A stretch of DNA of 64,000 nt. Origin: Rhodocollybia butyracea. Taxonomy: Eukaryota; Basidiomycota; Agaricomycetes; Agaricales; Omphalotaceae. Position numbers and translations under genes: made by a program. Location of the stretch: contig JADNRY010000103.1 in assembly GCA_015501585.1 (NCBI GenBank), positions 62,001 to 126,000 on the forward strand, read 5' to 3'. How positions within the stretch are numbered: position 1 is the stretch's first letter; every line of letters starts with the position of its first letter. Positions 1 to 17,501 of the stretch are shown here, piece by piece. Below the pieces are notes generated by a model that searched no databases, was not told the origin of the DNA, and saw nothing but the letters and a program-made list of their open reading frames with translations.

Positions 1-400
1 AAGCTACAAGGTTCAAGAGTTCTCATGATGGTACTTTACTTTCGCAGTTGAAAAAAAATCTAACGAAAACGATGGGCTAGTTCATTTGGAAAAGTATCTG
101 TTAGAGTCATACCACAATCTGAAAATGTGAATCAGTGACCGCCACTTTCATCCCCGCCTCGTCAAGCTGGTTAAGCGGTGTATACGTTCCCCTCTCTGCA
201 TCACGATTTATGAAACGCAGGTACACCGAACGCAAGCTGTCTTTCGCGGTACGACTACAAAAGAATAGTAGGCTTTGTAACTTCTGTACTAATGTGAACT
301 AGTGCTTGGTCTCGATTCGTTGCCAAGATGAACACGTCACCTTTGAGATGGACAGTTGGAAATAAGCTAGGTCTTACGTGTCTAAACTACGAAAGTCCGT
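1..400 (-). pseudogene. Decayed 3' end of an F-box gene
   Basis: Bases 1-50 repeat 2494-2543 almost exactly. The following bases (about 120-350) match the last coding and 3' part of the F-box gene at 2632-4293, with scattered substitutions and one internal deletion of about 70 bases near 240, corresponding to about 2765-2840 of the intact gene. No open frame survives. It is a truncated tandem duplicate of the 3' end of that gene; the window edge hides any further extent. Confidence 0.75.
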
Positions 401-662
401 GCTGTATTGTATTGATCGTTATATTGATGGATGGATGGAAGGAACGAGACTAAGATTATATTACTCCATGGCTGGCCGTCGGATGAGCTCGGATGAGTGG
501 CTATTACTAAATGTAGCTGACCGTAAAGACTATCACAATCTCACCACTGCATAATAATGCTCAGTCAGCCTCAGTCAGCCTCAGCCCCTCAGTGATCAGT
601 CAAAAGCAGTATTTAGTTTCGAAGTTGTGTTTCCCACTCAACCACTTCCCCCTGTTATAACA

Positions 663-1728
663 ATGTCTACGGCCTCTGCAAAATCAGTCGCTATCATTGG
701 GGTGGGCGGTATCGGAACCTATATTCTCCGTGCTTTCCTAAACCTCCCAAATCGACCCAAAATCATCGTGTTCACTCGCTCAGACTCGAAGGGAAAAGCA
801 GTCCCCGACGACTTGGCGTCTGTACCCGTAGTCTCGGTTGACTACACTGATGTGGCTGCCCTCACTACCTTGTTCAAGGACCACGCTGTTGACGTCGTCA
901 TTTCTACCGTTGCGGGTTTACCTACAGCACAGAAGGCTCAGTATTCCTTGGCGGATGCAGCAAAGGCCGCTGGATCTGTAAAGCTATTTGCACCTTCGGA
1001 GTGGGGGTTGCCAACCGAAGGAGCCAAGGAAAGAGGCGAGTCTAATGTGTTCGCTGTAAAGGATGAGTTTGCCGGTAGGTATAGCATACGATTTCAACAG
1101 TACAAAATCACTGAAATAACTGCAGATTACTTGAAATCCATCGGACTTCCATATGCACGATTCTACGTAGGTTACTGTAGCTTGGAATACTTATGTTACT
1201 TACTGTACATTTTCAGACGGGATTATTCGCTGGCTATCTTCCATGGCTTCTTGCACTGGACGTAACCTCCAGCGTACACATTATCGGCAAAGGAGATAAA
1301 CCTCTGAGTTTGACTAGTGAAACTGATATTGGAGGTAAGCTTTTTTGGTTTCACTATGTCTCCCATATACACACCTTCCTACCTATATAGGCTTTGTTGC
1401 CCACGTCCTCACGAATTATCCTCTCAGCTCGCCCGAGCTAGTAAACCAATCATTCCGGATTCAAGGCCAGAGCATTACTCTCAGTGAAGCTGCGCAAATT
1501 TATGGCAAGTCAATTGTATACATTGCCGAAGGTGAACAGGTACCTGCAGGCTCAGAAGTAGAGTCGGGCTATAAGACTGCGATGCAAACTGAGGTTGAAG
1601 AAGGAAGAGGAAGCGGTGGATGGGACCGGAGGACTTCGACGTACAGTCCAGAACTTGCAGGAAGTGCGAACAAGCTCTGGCAGGGACATGTCTGGCAAAC
1701 TCTAGAGAGTATCATCGGAAAGAATTGA
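663..1728 (+). CDS. NmrA-like/isoflavone-reductase-like NAD(P)-binding protein
   Basis: A likely cytosolic NAD(P)-dependent reductase or redox sensor of the NmrA/isoflavone reductase group; the substrate is unknown. Four exons are supported: 663-1074, 1126-1166, 1217-1334 and 1391-1728, with introns of 51, 50 and 56 bp that all have GT-AG ends. The spliced protein is 302 residues, usual for the family. The N-terminus has the dinucleotide-binding turn GVGGIGTYILRAF near residue 10, and the middle has FAPSEWG, typical of NmrA-like proteins. I start at the ATG at 663 because the Rossmann strand begins just after it; an in-frame ATG at 627 would add 12 residues. An imperfect CAGTCAGCCT repeat lies upstream at about 561-590. 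No neighbouring gene suggests a pathway. Confidence 0.88.
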
Positions 1729-2631
1729 GGAGAGTGCAAGCTGTAAAATTCCGCTCATTCAATAATCGCCTGAGAGGGTAAGTCACAATGAACCAATGGA
1801 TAGAATACTTGATATTTAAGATGGGGGATATATGTCGGTCGATATGTACCACTACTTTAGAATGCGTGTCCCGTCAACTGCTGTGCCCTCTTGTTATTGT
1901 ACCAACTTGCTTATTGAATATCAGGGAAGAGTCTCAAATGAAAACCCTCCACCTTGGTTCCTCGGACATCCAAAACAGTGGAGCTCAGAAGCCACTCAAA
2001 TTCAACCATCATCATCTTGAAATACAACTGCCTCGCCTTGAGTAATGATGACCGCCTCCTGAAGCTTCCTTGCCATCACATATAGACTAGAAACAGGTGG
2101 CGGTTCTGAAGTTTCGGCCCAGCGCTGTAGCTAACACTATGACCGTTGTGGCCACTGTACGAGGTACTAACTGGCGGTACCGTGCAGTCATCACTCATTA
2201 GATACCGCGAGCTCGTTTGAACACCAAAACCGAAGAGTTGCTTCATACAACTAGGATTCGTCAGGTCTGCTTTTCACCCTTGCTTCGTGCGCTGCAGATA
2301 GACTACGGATCTTCGACGTTTAGACTGGAGAGTGTATTCAGCATTGGAAAATTAGTGTCGCAACAGCCTGGGCATTTGAGAGTAACAAAACTGGTCGTGG
2401 CTTACTGGTATTCCAGACGAAAGATAGTCGAATCGTACATTTGACTCCAAGAAAGGGCGGTTGGAGTACGGTTCAGATATAGTTGGACCCCTGAGGCTAC
2501 AAGGTTCAAGAGTTCTCATGATGGTACTTTACTTTCGCAGTTGATTTTAACCGCAGTTGATTTTAACAAATCTGTGAAAACGATGGATCAGTCATTTGAA
2601 AAAGTATATTTTAAAGTCATACCATGTACGC
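1729..2631. other. Intergenic, no gene seen
   Basis: Only short overlapping frames without recognisable domains. The right end (2494-2560) is the sequence shared with the left edge of the window and belongs to the duplicated 3' flank of the F-box gene. Confidence 0.6.
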
Positions 2632-4293
2632 TCATACCACAACCTGAAAATGTGAATCAAGGACCACCACTTTCATCCCCGCCTCGTCAAGCTGCTTAAG
2701 CGGTGTATAGGTTTCCCTGTCTGGATCTCGGTTTATGAATCGCAGGAACACCGAACGCAAGCTTTCTATCCTATTTCCAGAACCATTGGGGACTTGCCAC
2801 CTCGACACCACCATATCGACGAAGTCTTTGTCGTTAAAACTTTCCTTTGTGGTACCACTACAAAAGGTAAGCGATAGGGTTTGTAACTTTTGTACTAGTG
2901 TGAGAGAACTAGTGCTCGATTCGTTGCCAAGAACACGCAACCTTTGCATGAGATAAGGGGTTATAGGACTCTTTTCGTGGATTCCGGGGTCACTAACAGT
3001 GAGATGGAGTAGGGAAGGTAGTTGGATGAGAACCTGGATGATATCTGAGTCGGCTAAGGGAGCAGATTTGATGGTAAGGGTTGTAAGATGCTCGGAGCGG
3101 GATATAAATTCCTTCAGCTGATCTCGAGGCCAAGTACACCTGTATTTGCCGTCAAAGTATTTGCTGCCTTCGATATGCAAAAAAGTCAGAGCAGGACAAG
3201 TAATCGATGAGAAAACATTATATCCCAGATTATAATAAGCAGAATGATGGGGAAGAATTATCGAGAGCTTTTCCAGTACAGGTGCCTTGAGAGGTGGTAC
3301 GAAATATCCGAAATGATCTCCTGGAGATAGAGAAAAACGCAACTCTTGGAGATTAGTGCATATTTCGAAGATTTCCTGCACCTTATCTCCGGAGAGCTGG
3401 TTTCCACGAAGTTCAACAACAGCGAGTTGCTTCCAAGGGAAATTGAACGCAGATAAATTTCGGACCGGAATCGAGAGCAACGATAATGTATGCAAATTTG
3501 GAGCATGTTGGAAGGAATGGAGGTTTATGGAACGCAGTTCAACCTCCTCCAACAGTGGAAAATGTATCCTCTCTGTTAGAAGAAGTGATGCTTCCAAAGT
3601 GGACAGTGCGAGTCGCTTCATACGATCACTACAGGCCACCAGAGCAGTATGTGCGAATTCTTCTGATCCGGGAGCCAGAGAAATACGTGTATTATTCCAT
3701 TGCTGAGATATTTCGATGGTAAGGGGGGATTGTTGAGAAAGATTAAGGAAATGTTTCCAGAGAGGGAATGTAGACAAACCAGATAGCGCAGAATCCAAGG
3801 TATTTAGACTTATGCGTATGTGGGACCATATCCGTGGGGAAGACGAGGAAAGAGCTCTCCAGCGCGAACATACTCCGCTGATAGCCAATGCGGGCATATC
3901 TTTTAAGTTTAATGTGATTTCATTCATATCACACGCGTAATCGATGATTTCGAGAAGAGTTTCGTTTGGGATTCTGTGTACAGGAGAATTCAAGGAGTGA
4001 ATACAAGCTTTGTAATCTTCCAGACGCTGAAGCTGGGTCTGTAGAAACTGGATTCGGTGGCTAGTCTGGGCTACATGAGTCTCAGATTGCCAGCGATGGG
4101 TTTCAGCGTAGCAGTCTTTGAGATCTAGCTCAACATCCGCAAGTGCTCCGGTCATTTCTTGAATCACCGACTGAGTACTAGGACCATGTTCGAAGCGCAG
4201 TTTTTCGTATATCTGCACCAAGTCAACTTCTCTGGTTCGAAGTTTTAAGGTGTAGATTTCTGAATCTTGGGAAGTCATATAACGCAGTTGCAA
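2632..4293 (-). CDS. F-box-like/leucine-rich protein
   Basis: Probable substrate receptor of an SCF ubiquitin ligase, one of the large lineage-expanded F-box set of mushrooms. The single exon encodes 553 residues. Residues 1-100 are polar and helical, probably coiled coil. The F-box-like segment is near residues 105-155 and includes HRIPNETLLEIIDYACD and later VCSRWRALSSSSPRIWSHI. The rest has irregular leucine-rich repeats, such as LQELRFSL and LTTLTIKSAPL. No transmembrane segment is visible. A truncated copy of its 3' end lies at 1-400. The next ATG is only five codons downstream, so the start is uncertain by that much. The target protein cannot be inferred. Confidence 0.82.
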   Translation of the reverse strand: MQLRYMTSQDSEIYTLKLRTREVDLVQIYEKLRFEHGPSTQSVIQEMTGALADVELDLKDCYAETHRWQSETHVAQTSHRIQFLQTQLQRLEDYKACIHSLNSPVHRIPNETLLEIIDYACDMNEITLNLKDMPALAISGVCSRWRALSSSSPRIWSHIRISLNTLDSALSGLSTFPLWKHFLNLSQQSPLTIEISQQWNNTRISLAPGSEEFAHTALVACSDRMKRLALSTLEASLLLTERIHFPLLEEVELRSINLHSFQHAPNLHTLSLLSIPVRNLSAFNFPWKQLAVVELRGNQLSGDKVQEIFEICTNLQELRFSLSPGDHFGYFVPPLKAPVLEKLSIILPHHSAYYNLGYNVFSSITCPALTFLHIEGSKYFDGKYRCTWPRDQLKEFISRSEHLTTLTIKSAPLADSDIIQVLIQLPSLLHLTVSDPGIHEKSPITPYLMQRLRVLGNESSTSSLTLVQKLQTLSLTFCSGTTKESFNDKDFVDMVVSRWQVPNGSGNRIESLRSVFLRFINRDPDRETYTPLKQLDEAGMKVVVLDSHFQVVV

Positions 4294-4382
4294 ACTTGCA
4301 AGCTAGAAATAGCGGCGATAAGTTTAGCAACGAGATGGCGCCATGAAAGACAGCTTTGACCAGATAAGCGCTCATTAACCAC

Positions 4383-4658
4383 TTGACCATGGACCACAAC
4401 GTGAACACCTACGTGGCCGTTACAGTATCTCCAAATTCCGCTTTTTCGTTTGCTTCTCTCGCCAGTATACACCCTTCTTTATCACACGTTGGTCCAATCG
4501 GTCAATTGCACGACGTACACTTGGTTAGCGTCCCTAAGCAGGATTGGGACAACATCGGAGACGATATTTTAGCATCGCTGCGGTCGTCAGAAGGAGTCAC
4601 ACACGTTAGTATACAGGAGCCGAAGCAGCGGGCAAAGAGAGGCGGCGATGAGTTGTAG
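4383..4658 (+). pseudogene. Orphan kexin-type (S8B) prodomain-like fragment
   Basis: An open frame of 91 residues resembles the propeptide of kexin/furin proprotein convertases. It has an alternating strand pattern, the segment GPIGQLHDVHLVSVPK near residue 38, then EGVTHVSIQEPKQRAKRGG, ending in a dibasic KR where these prodomains are cut. A stop follows four residues after GG, so there is no catalytic domain and no signal peptide. I favour a broken gene fragment because a second, clearly decayed copy of the same stretch lies at 12600-12722. It could instead be expressed as a free inhibitor-like prodomain. The family assignment comes from memory of the pattern, not from an alignment. Confidence 0.45.
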
Positions 4659-5831
4659 ATTGTATTGTAGCACAGGTATGTTGCACTTTTGAACTGATCT
4701 CGCGTCGCGAAATTTTTAAAAGACATTTTCTAGGGATTATGTGTTTGTAATAGGATGTACAGCAGGACGAAACTGTACTGAAATTTTTAATAGGATATCC
4801 ACACTCAAACCACTGCCAGTCACCGTTAGGACATCACGCTTCGGGCTAGCTTATCCGGCCGATACCAGGCCGATACCCAGTTATCGTCGTTATTTCCCGT
4901 GTCATTACATTCGTCGGTACCACTACTACCAGTGTCTTGAAGATCTATACACATCGTAAGATCGTGTATATGTCTGTTTAGAAGAGACTATCTTGAAGGC
5001 TATCTGCGATCAGTCAACTCTGCTTGATGGACTATAACGTAGCCTACTCCATGATAAGATGCGACAAGGAGCATAGGCGATGAATCCGGCCGATATCGTT
5101 TGAACGTCGAATGATATCTTCTCTGCTTCTGGCTTTCATCGCGTCCAACAAACCCGACCATTTTTGTTTAGAAACCCCTGGCTCCATCTTGTGCTGTCGC
5201 GTTTTTTTCCCACCCACGCGCCCAGGCAAATCACATATTATCTACTCCCTTACAGGAGAGTACTGGACATCTGCGCCTTACTATCGGACGGTAACGCCAA
5301 TAGTCTATCTTATCTTCGAGGTATAACGCTTCCACCGGAATGGATGGTGATTAATTTGTGTCGTGGTTGTGCAGTTGCAAGACATATCTTCTTGAAAACT
5401 TGACCTATCATCAGTCCTTAGGGTTAAGGTTTAAACAGGGATATGATGCACGGTCTATCCGCACTATAATCTACTATGATCCGCGACATTTGGTGGTGTC
5501 AGGCATTCGGTCTCTTTCGGGGTATGTACATATCGTAGATTTTGGTTGTGTATGCTGAGTTGGGGCATAAGTGCACTGAGAATACTAATTACGAGGTGTA
5601 ATTACGTCGCTTTCTGCAACTCCTGATTCTGGTTAAGCCGTTCTTGGTTTCTTGATTTGGATTTTTCTTGGACCTAAATAAATATGGGCCCAGAACTTTG
5701 TTCTACCGTATTTGAGGTTTTGCGTCGTGCAGGAGATAAAAGGTGCAGTTTTATAGCCATATCAACTGCGCAAAATAACGTATAATAATACATGCTGACG
5801 AATGGTAAAAAATATGCTATGCGTAGAACAC
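4659..5831. other. Intergenic, no gene seen
   Basis: Short frames only, none with domain-like sequence or plausible splice sites. Confidence 0.55.
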
Positions 5832-12276
<6,445 letters not shown>

Positions 12277-12599
12277 ATTTGCCAGCCGATCCTATTTATC
12301 ACTCTGCATCTAACATAGTATCATTATACCCCCTTAATACCCCCTCAACATCCTGTCACTACTCGGGCTTTTTAGCATTTAAATTATTGGAAAATATGTA
12401 TGTGATTCTACCACTGACTATTTACGCTTCAAATAAATAGTTTACTGCATCCACCTTAAGCATAGCTCAACTTTAATAACCGCTTTCCTGGAAGCGCGTG
12501 AGGCCACAAGCACTGTCCCTCCTCTGCCCAACGCGACTGTAAGTAGGCAGGGGCTTTGCACCTTCCCTCATGTTTCTTGCACCTCAAGCGTACACAAAC

Positions 12600-12722
12600 T
12601 TAACAGTTAGCGTTCCTAAGGGGATTGGAACAATATCGGCGATGATATTGTAGCAGCGCTGCAATCATCAGAAGGAGTCACATATTCTAGTACACAAGGC
12701 GGGCAAGACGGGGCGATGAGCG
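12600..12722 (+). pseudogene. Second, decayed kexin-prodomain-like relic
   Basis: Aligns base for base with about 4520-4660: the reading DWNNIGDDIVAALQSSEGVT corresponds to DWDNIGDDILASLRSSEGVT of the other copy. In-frame stops precede it and the dibasic end is lost. Only the last third of the prodomain-like segment is present. Confidence 0.6.
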
Positions 12723-13260
12723 CTCAAGGCTGTTCGATGTTCCAGGCTGTCCCGGGGTGCAGAAAATTCACTGCTTCAGCACTTCGCGTCCAATGGCCGT
12801 GTATTTGTTTGAAGTATTCCTGTTCCAGTTTTTCCAGTTCTCTCTTATATTCCGGCAGCCCCGACACGCTTGTTCACCAAATGATGACTGGGGGAGCTGA
12901 CTGCAAGCCGTAAAAAGGGCAAGTAAAAAAGGGCAAGTACAGCTACAGTAGTATCTGTTTCGAAAATTTTGATCTTGAGCACGCCGGTCCTAGACTTCGA
13001 AAGAGGAACTGTCACTCTAAAAGTCCATTACTACGAAGCCAGATAACTGAAAACGAGACTTGATCTGCAAACGATTATCAGAGCTATAGTACATACTTAT
13101 AATGATCGAAGGGAGCCAATACAAATATTTACTCGCAAACCTACTATCCACGTATATGCGTACCGTGCCCAGCCAGCCTAAAATACTCCATACTCATATT
13201 CATGCTCTCCGAGTCCATACTCCCATAAGTATTCACCCTCCTACTCCACAAAGTTCACAT
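12723..13260. other. Intergenic, no gene seen
   Basis: No convincing frame. Approaching 13260 the sequence grades into the tRNA-Glu repeat unit. Confidence 0.5.
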
Positions 13261-13413
13261 CCAAGTCCCTCCTAAAGCGAATCAGCTATACTTATACGGG
13301 GTTTCCTGTACCTGTAGGATCCTTATGTCCAAGTGACGGCCACCTTCCTCCAAGAAAGGTATTAGTCTGTACTCCAAATCAAATAAGGGTCCCCAAATAC
13401 GAAGTTCCTGTAA

Positions 13414-13504
13414 TCCGATATGGTATAGTGGCTAACATTATCGCCTCTCATAAATCCGAGGATACGATTGCACGATAGCCCGGGGTTCGATTCCCCGTGT
13501 CGGA
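13414..13504 (+). tRNA. tRNA-Glu(CTC), copy 1, intron-containing
   Basis: The acceptor stem TCCGATA pairs with TGTCGGA, the T arm is CGGGGTTCGATTCCCCG, and the anticodon CTC lies in CCTCTCA with a 20-bp intron at 13451-13470 just 3' of position 37. The anticodon stem has one mismatch (C31 with A39) and the A box reads TGGTATAGTGG instead of TGGTGTAGTGG, so this copy may be weaker. A T-rich tract follows as a Pol III terminator. Confidence 0.85.
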
Positions 13505-13759
13505 ATCAACGTTTCTTCTATGCTTTAGGGAGGTTTTTTTTTTCTTTAATTAGTATTTACGCTGTACACTTTTTGGTCTCGCCACGGCGCATCGGAGTGT
13601 CGGAGGCTTTTTCGATACAAATTTGAAATAACTAATGCAATAATCAGCTTTGACCTGTGAGATTAGTAAGTTACCGAGTCGCCATCCAAGTCCCTCCTAA
13701 AGCGAATCAACTACTTATGCGAGGTTTCCCATACCTGTAGGATCCTTATGTCCAAGTGA

Positions 13760-13895
13760 TGTAGACACGCACGATCCGGCGGTGTATCTGCTATGCAAAA
13801 AGGTGGATTTAAGAATTGTTACCAATTCTTAACCCGGATCGTATATAAGGAGAACTACAGGAGAAGCCGTAGTCTCGTAAACAAGCATGTTTACA
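13760..13895. mobile_element. Small solo-LTR-like element, copy 1
   Basis: A 136-bp segment starts TGTAGACACGC and ends GCATGTTTACA, so it has TG...CA ends with a short inverted terminal match. It interrupts a tRNA-Glu repeat unit. The target AGTGA is present once in the uninterrupted sister units and is duplicated on both sides here (13755-13759 and 13896-13900). An internal TATATAAGG could be a TATA box. A second copy is at 46828. These features fit a solo LTR, possibly of a TRIM-type element. Confidence 0.8.
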
Positions 13896-13981
13896 AGTGA
13901 CGGCTGATGCCTTCCTGGCAAGGAAGGTTTTATTCTGTACTCCAAATCAAATAAGAATCTTCAAATACGAAGGTACTATAA

Positions 13982-14082
13982 TCCGATATGGTGTAGTGGC
14001 TAACATTATCGCCTCTCATGTTGCCTCAGAAGCAGATGATAAGTATTGCGCGATAGCCCGGGGTTCAATTCCCCGTATTGGA
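13982..14082 (+). tRNA. tRNA-Glu(CTC), copy 2, intron-containing
   Basis: Same body as the neighbouring copies. The acceptor TCCGATA pairs with TATTGGA with one wobble, the anticodon CTC has a 30-bp intron at 14019-14048, the anticodon stem is perfect (ATCGC with GCGAT), and the T loop is TTCAATT. It looks functional. Confidence 0.85.
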
Positions 14083-14440
14083 ATCTAAACTCCTTGATCC
14101 ATTCCTTGTAAGCATTTGGGGAGCTTCTTTTTCTTTAATTACTACACTTTTTGGCCTCGCTACGGCTCATATCGAAGTCGGAGGTTTTTTCGGCCCAAAT
14201 TTCAAAGAACTTGAAGTATGTGATTCGAATGCCTACTATCTGTATATGTGTACTGTGCCCAGCCCACCCAAAGTACCCCGTACTCATACTTCTATTCAAG
14301 TGTCCCTCCCAAGGCGAATCAGCTACACTTACATGGGGTTTCCTGTACCTGTAGGATCCTTATATCCAAGTGACGCCCGATGCCTTCCTGCCAAGAAAGG
14401 TTTTAGTCTTAAGAACTCTCAAATAACCAAGTTAGTATAA

Positions 14441-14532
14441 TCCGATATGGTGTAGTGGCTAACATTATCGCCTCTCATCAACCTGATTGGTAGTTTTGCG
14501 CGATAGCCCGGGGTTCGATTCCCCGTGTCGGA
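14441..14532 (+). tRNA. tRNA-Glu(CTC), copy 3, intron-containing
   Basis: The acceptor TCCGATA pairs with TGTCGGA, the anticodon CTC carries a 21-bp intron at 14478-14498, anticodon and T stems are intact, and a T-rich terminator follows. This is the cleanest of the three copies. Confidence 0.92.
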
Positions 14533-14755
14533 ATCGATGTTCCCTCCGTCTTCTGTAAGCAATTGAGGAGCTTTTTTTTCTTTAATTACTATGTACGCTG
14601 TACACTTTTTGGCCTCGCCACGGCACATCGGAGTCGGCGTCGGAGGCTTTTTCGATACAAATTTCAAATTTCAAATGACTAATGCGATAATCAGCTTTGA
14701 CCTGTGGGATTAGTAAGTTACCGAGAGTTACCGAGTCGCGATCGGTTAGTCGGGT

Positions 14756-16026
14756 TAGTCGGTTATAGTCATCTCACATTTAACATGCGTTGAGCCATAC
14801 AAGTTCGACTGTCAGTTCTCATTGACAATCCCTGGATTCCGATGCATGGCGAGTTGGAAAATCTCTGCGAAGCTTGGCGTAACAGCCTTCGTTAGTCTGC
14901 GAATATTGCCCTCTAGTCGTTTAATTCGCAAGCCAGCTGAGCTGTAGCACTGCCATTCTACTGAGTGTCAGTCATGGGTTCATGGGTTCATCTGAGTTCA
15001 TTGAGTCATCGTTAAATGAAATGATAATCATCCTGATTAGGAACCTAGAAAGCAGATTCCAGAATCAGACCAATCTAATCAATAGTACTGTGGCGTAGGT
15101 GGGATCCGAGTGCGTTTATCGATATCGATGAGATATCTAAACAACGCCGGTGATAGCAACTTGGTGATAGTACGGATGTAATAAAAAAACAAGGGTGTTC
15201 ATAGCGTATTCGCAGCTAGCTCGTCTGACTTTGAGGCTTGCCAACACGTTGGTGCGGTGAGGATTCAGCCATGAGTCGTCCAAGCGTCGTCGCATGAATC
15301 TAACCGCCATGACCAAGCTATAATGGTGCTACAAGATTGCGCGATATCATTCGGAAACATGCGGTGGTAGTCTGGCGAGTGGCCACTAAACTGTTCACCT
15401 GACGTTCAGAGACTACAGCAAAGCCCAGAAAAGCCGCTGGTTTATAAGCAGGAGTTGATGTATCTACGGTTGCAGGCTAATTATAATCATAAGGCATAGC
15501 GTTATCACCGGGGTGAAGTTTGAGCTATTACACGCCCTAGGTTTGTGACGGGGCCTGGGAGGCTGTAATGGTGACGCCGAGTAGTACTGAGCGCCTCGTC
15601 CGAGGAACAAGGACCCCCGGTGATGGATAATTAACAAAAGCTGGGGATCAGTTCATTCAGTTCATTGGGGGACCCACAGCGACTGTTGAAAGGATAAAGA
15701 ACAAGGAAGGTTGTTAGGATTCGATATCCATCTGTGAACCTGAAGTAAATATAACGTATGAGGGTCCTGATGTCCAGAATTCTGGCTGGAAAGTCAACTC
15801 GCAAGGATGTGGCGCACTGGAGTGGCGCATGGAGTTAAACCGGGCCGAAGTTACCCGGCATACACGTGCTATCGTGCTTTTTCTTCTTCTTTTCATGCAA
15901 CCATTTCGGGAGGACTACGCTGTTCTAGTCCCGTTTTAAGACCTACTTATTGTGTTCTTGGTTTAAAACCTGGTCTCTGCGCCACCTCTCTTCAATTTTC
16001 TCTTCATTTTCATCTACATCTCCTCG
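14756..16026. other. Intergenic, no gene seen
   Basis: No frame with coding character. The last 150 bases are pyrimidine-rich, as often seen just 5' of fungal genes, and lead to the ATG at 16027. Confidence 0.5.
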
Positions 16027-16880
16027 ATGACAGAATACGACTATTCTCCGGAAGCAGCGGAGAGGTACCAGGCGAAACTGCATAGCATTGGGAGATGGGT
16101 ACACGAAACTGAGCGATACGAGCCTGTGAATCCATTTGTGCTTTCGCCTGCGGCAGCCTCTGCGAGATTGCCAATGCCAGGAGGCTCAGACGGCTCTTCA
16201 TCTCGGCACCGTCCCCACAGGTCCTATACTGCCCTGCAAGAGGTTCACAGAACTCGTCGGCTCAATATTCATCACATACTTATTACCAACCTCCAACCCA
16301 ACAGAACTATCAATATCCTAGATATCCAAATACCTCGTATCCATATCCAGTTTCTCCTCAGGCTCCTGGTCCATATCCGCCGCCACAGCGGTCTCATACT
16401 TTTCCTATTCCTCCTCCGCCACCGCCGCCTTTACCTCGTCCTAAACGGTCTAACACTTCTGGAGGATACGGCTCTCCAGATATGATATACGACCCGCGTG
16501 TAGGAACTGCTTCACGCCACGTTGTGAGTGCATTCTTTCGTTCTTCTCGTTAATGTGGCGTTTACATCTCCCCAGTTTACAACATACCAGACTCAGCCGC
16601 AGTCACCTTCAAAGCGCTGGTTTGGTAAACTCTTCAGCGGGCTGCGCAGCTCCAGTCCATCCCGTGCCCAAAGTCCGTCCAGTGTCACGGAAACACAAAG
16701 CCGACATAGCCGAAGCAAGAGTGGCATCACAGGCGCGACCGCGACTACGACCGACATGACTACGATCGACACGACCACTACGACCGCGAATCTAGCAGAC
16801 ACGATAGCGAACGGCGCTCAAAGTCCCATTCGCGTGCAAAGCCTTCGAAGCATCGTAAATCTCGCAGCAGCAGCCTATAG
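16027..16880 (+). CDS. Low-complexity Pro/Tyr- and Ser/Arg-rich protein, two frame breaks
   Basis: Function unknown; probably a cytoplasmic or nuclear disordered protein. The N-terminus (TEYDYSPEAAERYQAKL, then RWVHETERYEPVNPF) resembles the start of a conserved agaric protein. A Tyr/Pro/Gln-rich stretch with YPYPVSPQAPGPYPPPQ and polyproline follows, then after an intron at 16524-16575 QPQSPSKRWFGKLFSGLR, and finally an Arg/Asp/Ser-rich tail ending at TAG 16878-16880. The coding frame changes twice: near the CCCC at 16213-16216 and near GG at 16723-16724. Each is repaired by adding one base. No credible intron explains either shift, so they are real frameshifts or sequence errors. Confidence 0.6.
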
Positions 16881-17404
16881 ATCCCCCCTTCCCCGCAACT
16901 TCCCCGCAAAAATTTTGCTTCCGTTAGGTTGATCGGAAGTACCGGATTTTAATTTATTTAATATCCGTTCTTTTTTCCTTTCCTCGCTGTGTTAATCCAA
17001 CTGTAGCTTTACGTTTTTTCTCTCTTGTACTATCGCACATTAATACTCCCACCTACAGCGTTTTGGGGATCGGATACGGCACACATTTCTTTTTCTTTTT
17101 AGAGAAATCCTTATTTGCATTTTCCCTCTTCCACCGCATACCAATTATCTTTATCGCTCCCTCTCCGGACTACCCCTATCGCATTTTATATCTTTTTCAT
17201 GAGCCTCTCGACGTATAACTAACTACCTACGATATTCGTTTTACATACCAGCCACGTCCATCACGCCTACCACGTACATACAACTTTTTTAATGATATTC
17301 ATGTTTGAAACGTTTGTGCTTCCTGCTTACTTGCGGAGCAAGAACGATGAACGACGCTCGCCAGGTGGGAACCACAAAAAAAACAAAATACCAACGTCTA
17401 TAGC
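16881..17404. other. 3' flank, partly duplicated downstream
   Basis: No gene. About 17160-17340 recurs in diverged form at 19888-20060 next to tRNA-Asn copy 6, so this flank took part in the tandem duplications. Confidence 0.55.
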
Positions 17405-17501
17405 TGCCCCAGAGAGGCTCGAACTCTCGACCTTCCGATGTAAGAAGCTTCAAACAAATGGAATAACAGTCGGACGCTGTAACCAACTCAGCCATGGGGC
17501 A
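17405..17501 (-). tRNA. tRNA-Asn(GTT), copy 1, intron-containing
   Basis: Read on the minus strand: acceptor TGCCCCA with TGGGGCA, D arm GCTGAGTTGGTTACAGC, anticodon stem TCCGA with TCGGA, loop CTGTTA with anticodon GTT followed by an intron of about 25 bp, and T arm GAGAGTTCGAGCCTCTC. All stems are intact. Confidence 0.92.

Larger units (their letters stand above)
13261..14755 (+). repeat. Tandem array of three tRNA-Glu units
   Basis: Three diverged units start near 13261, 13684 and 14298. Each holds the flank TCCCTCC(T/C)AA(A/G)GCGAATCA, a GTACCTGTAGGATCC- or ATACCTGTAGGATCC-like segment, then a tRNA-Glu and a T-rich tract followed by CTTTAATTA. Units 1 and 3 also share the tail GATAATCAGCTTTGACC. 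Unit 2 lacks that tail and carries a 136-bp insertion. The conserved flanks show local segmental duplication rather than independent tRNA insertion. Confidence 0.85.

Noticed and set aside
13760..13895. First considered as a MITE (DNA transposon derivative) because the ends are partly inverted
   Set aside because: 5-bp target duplications and TG...CA ends fit an LTR better; the inverted match is only about 8-11 bp.
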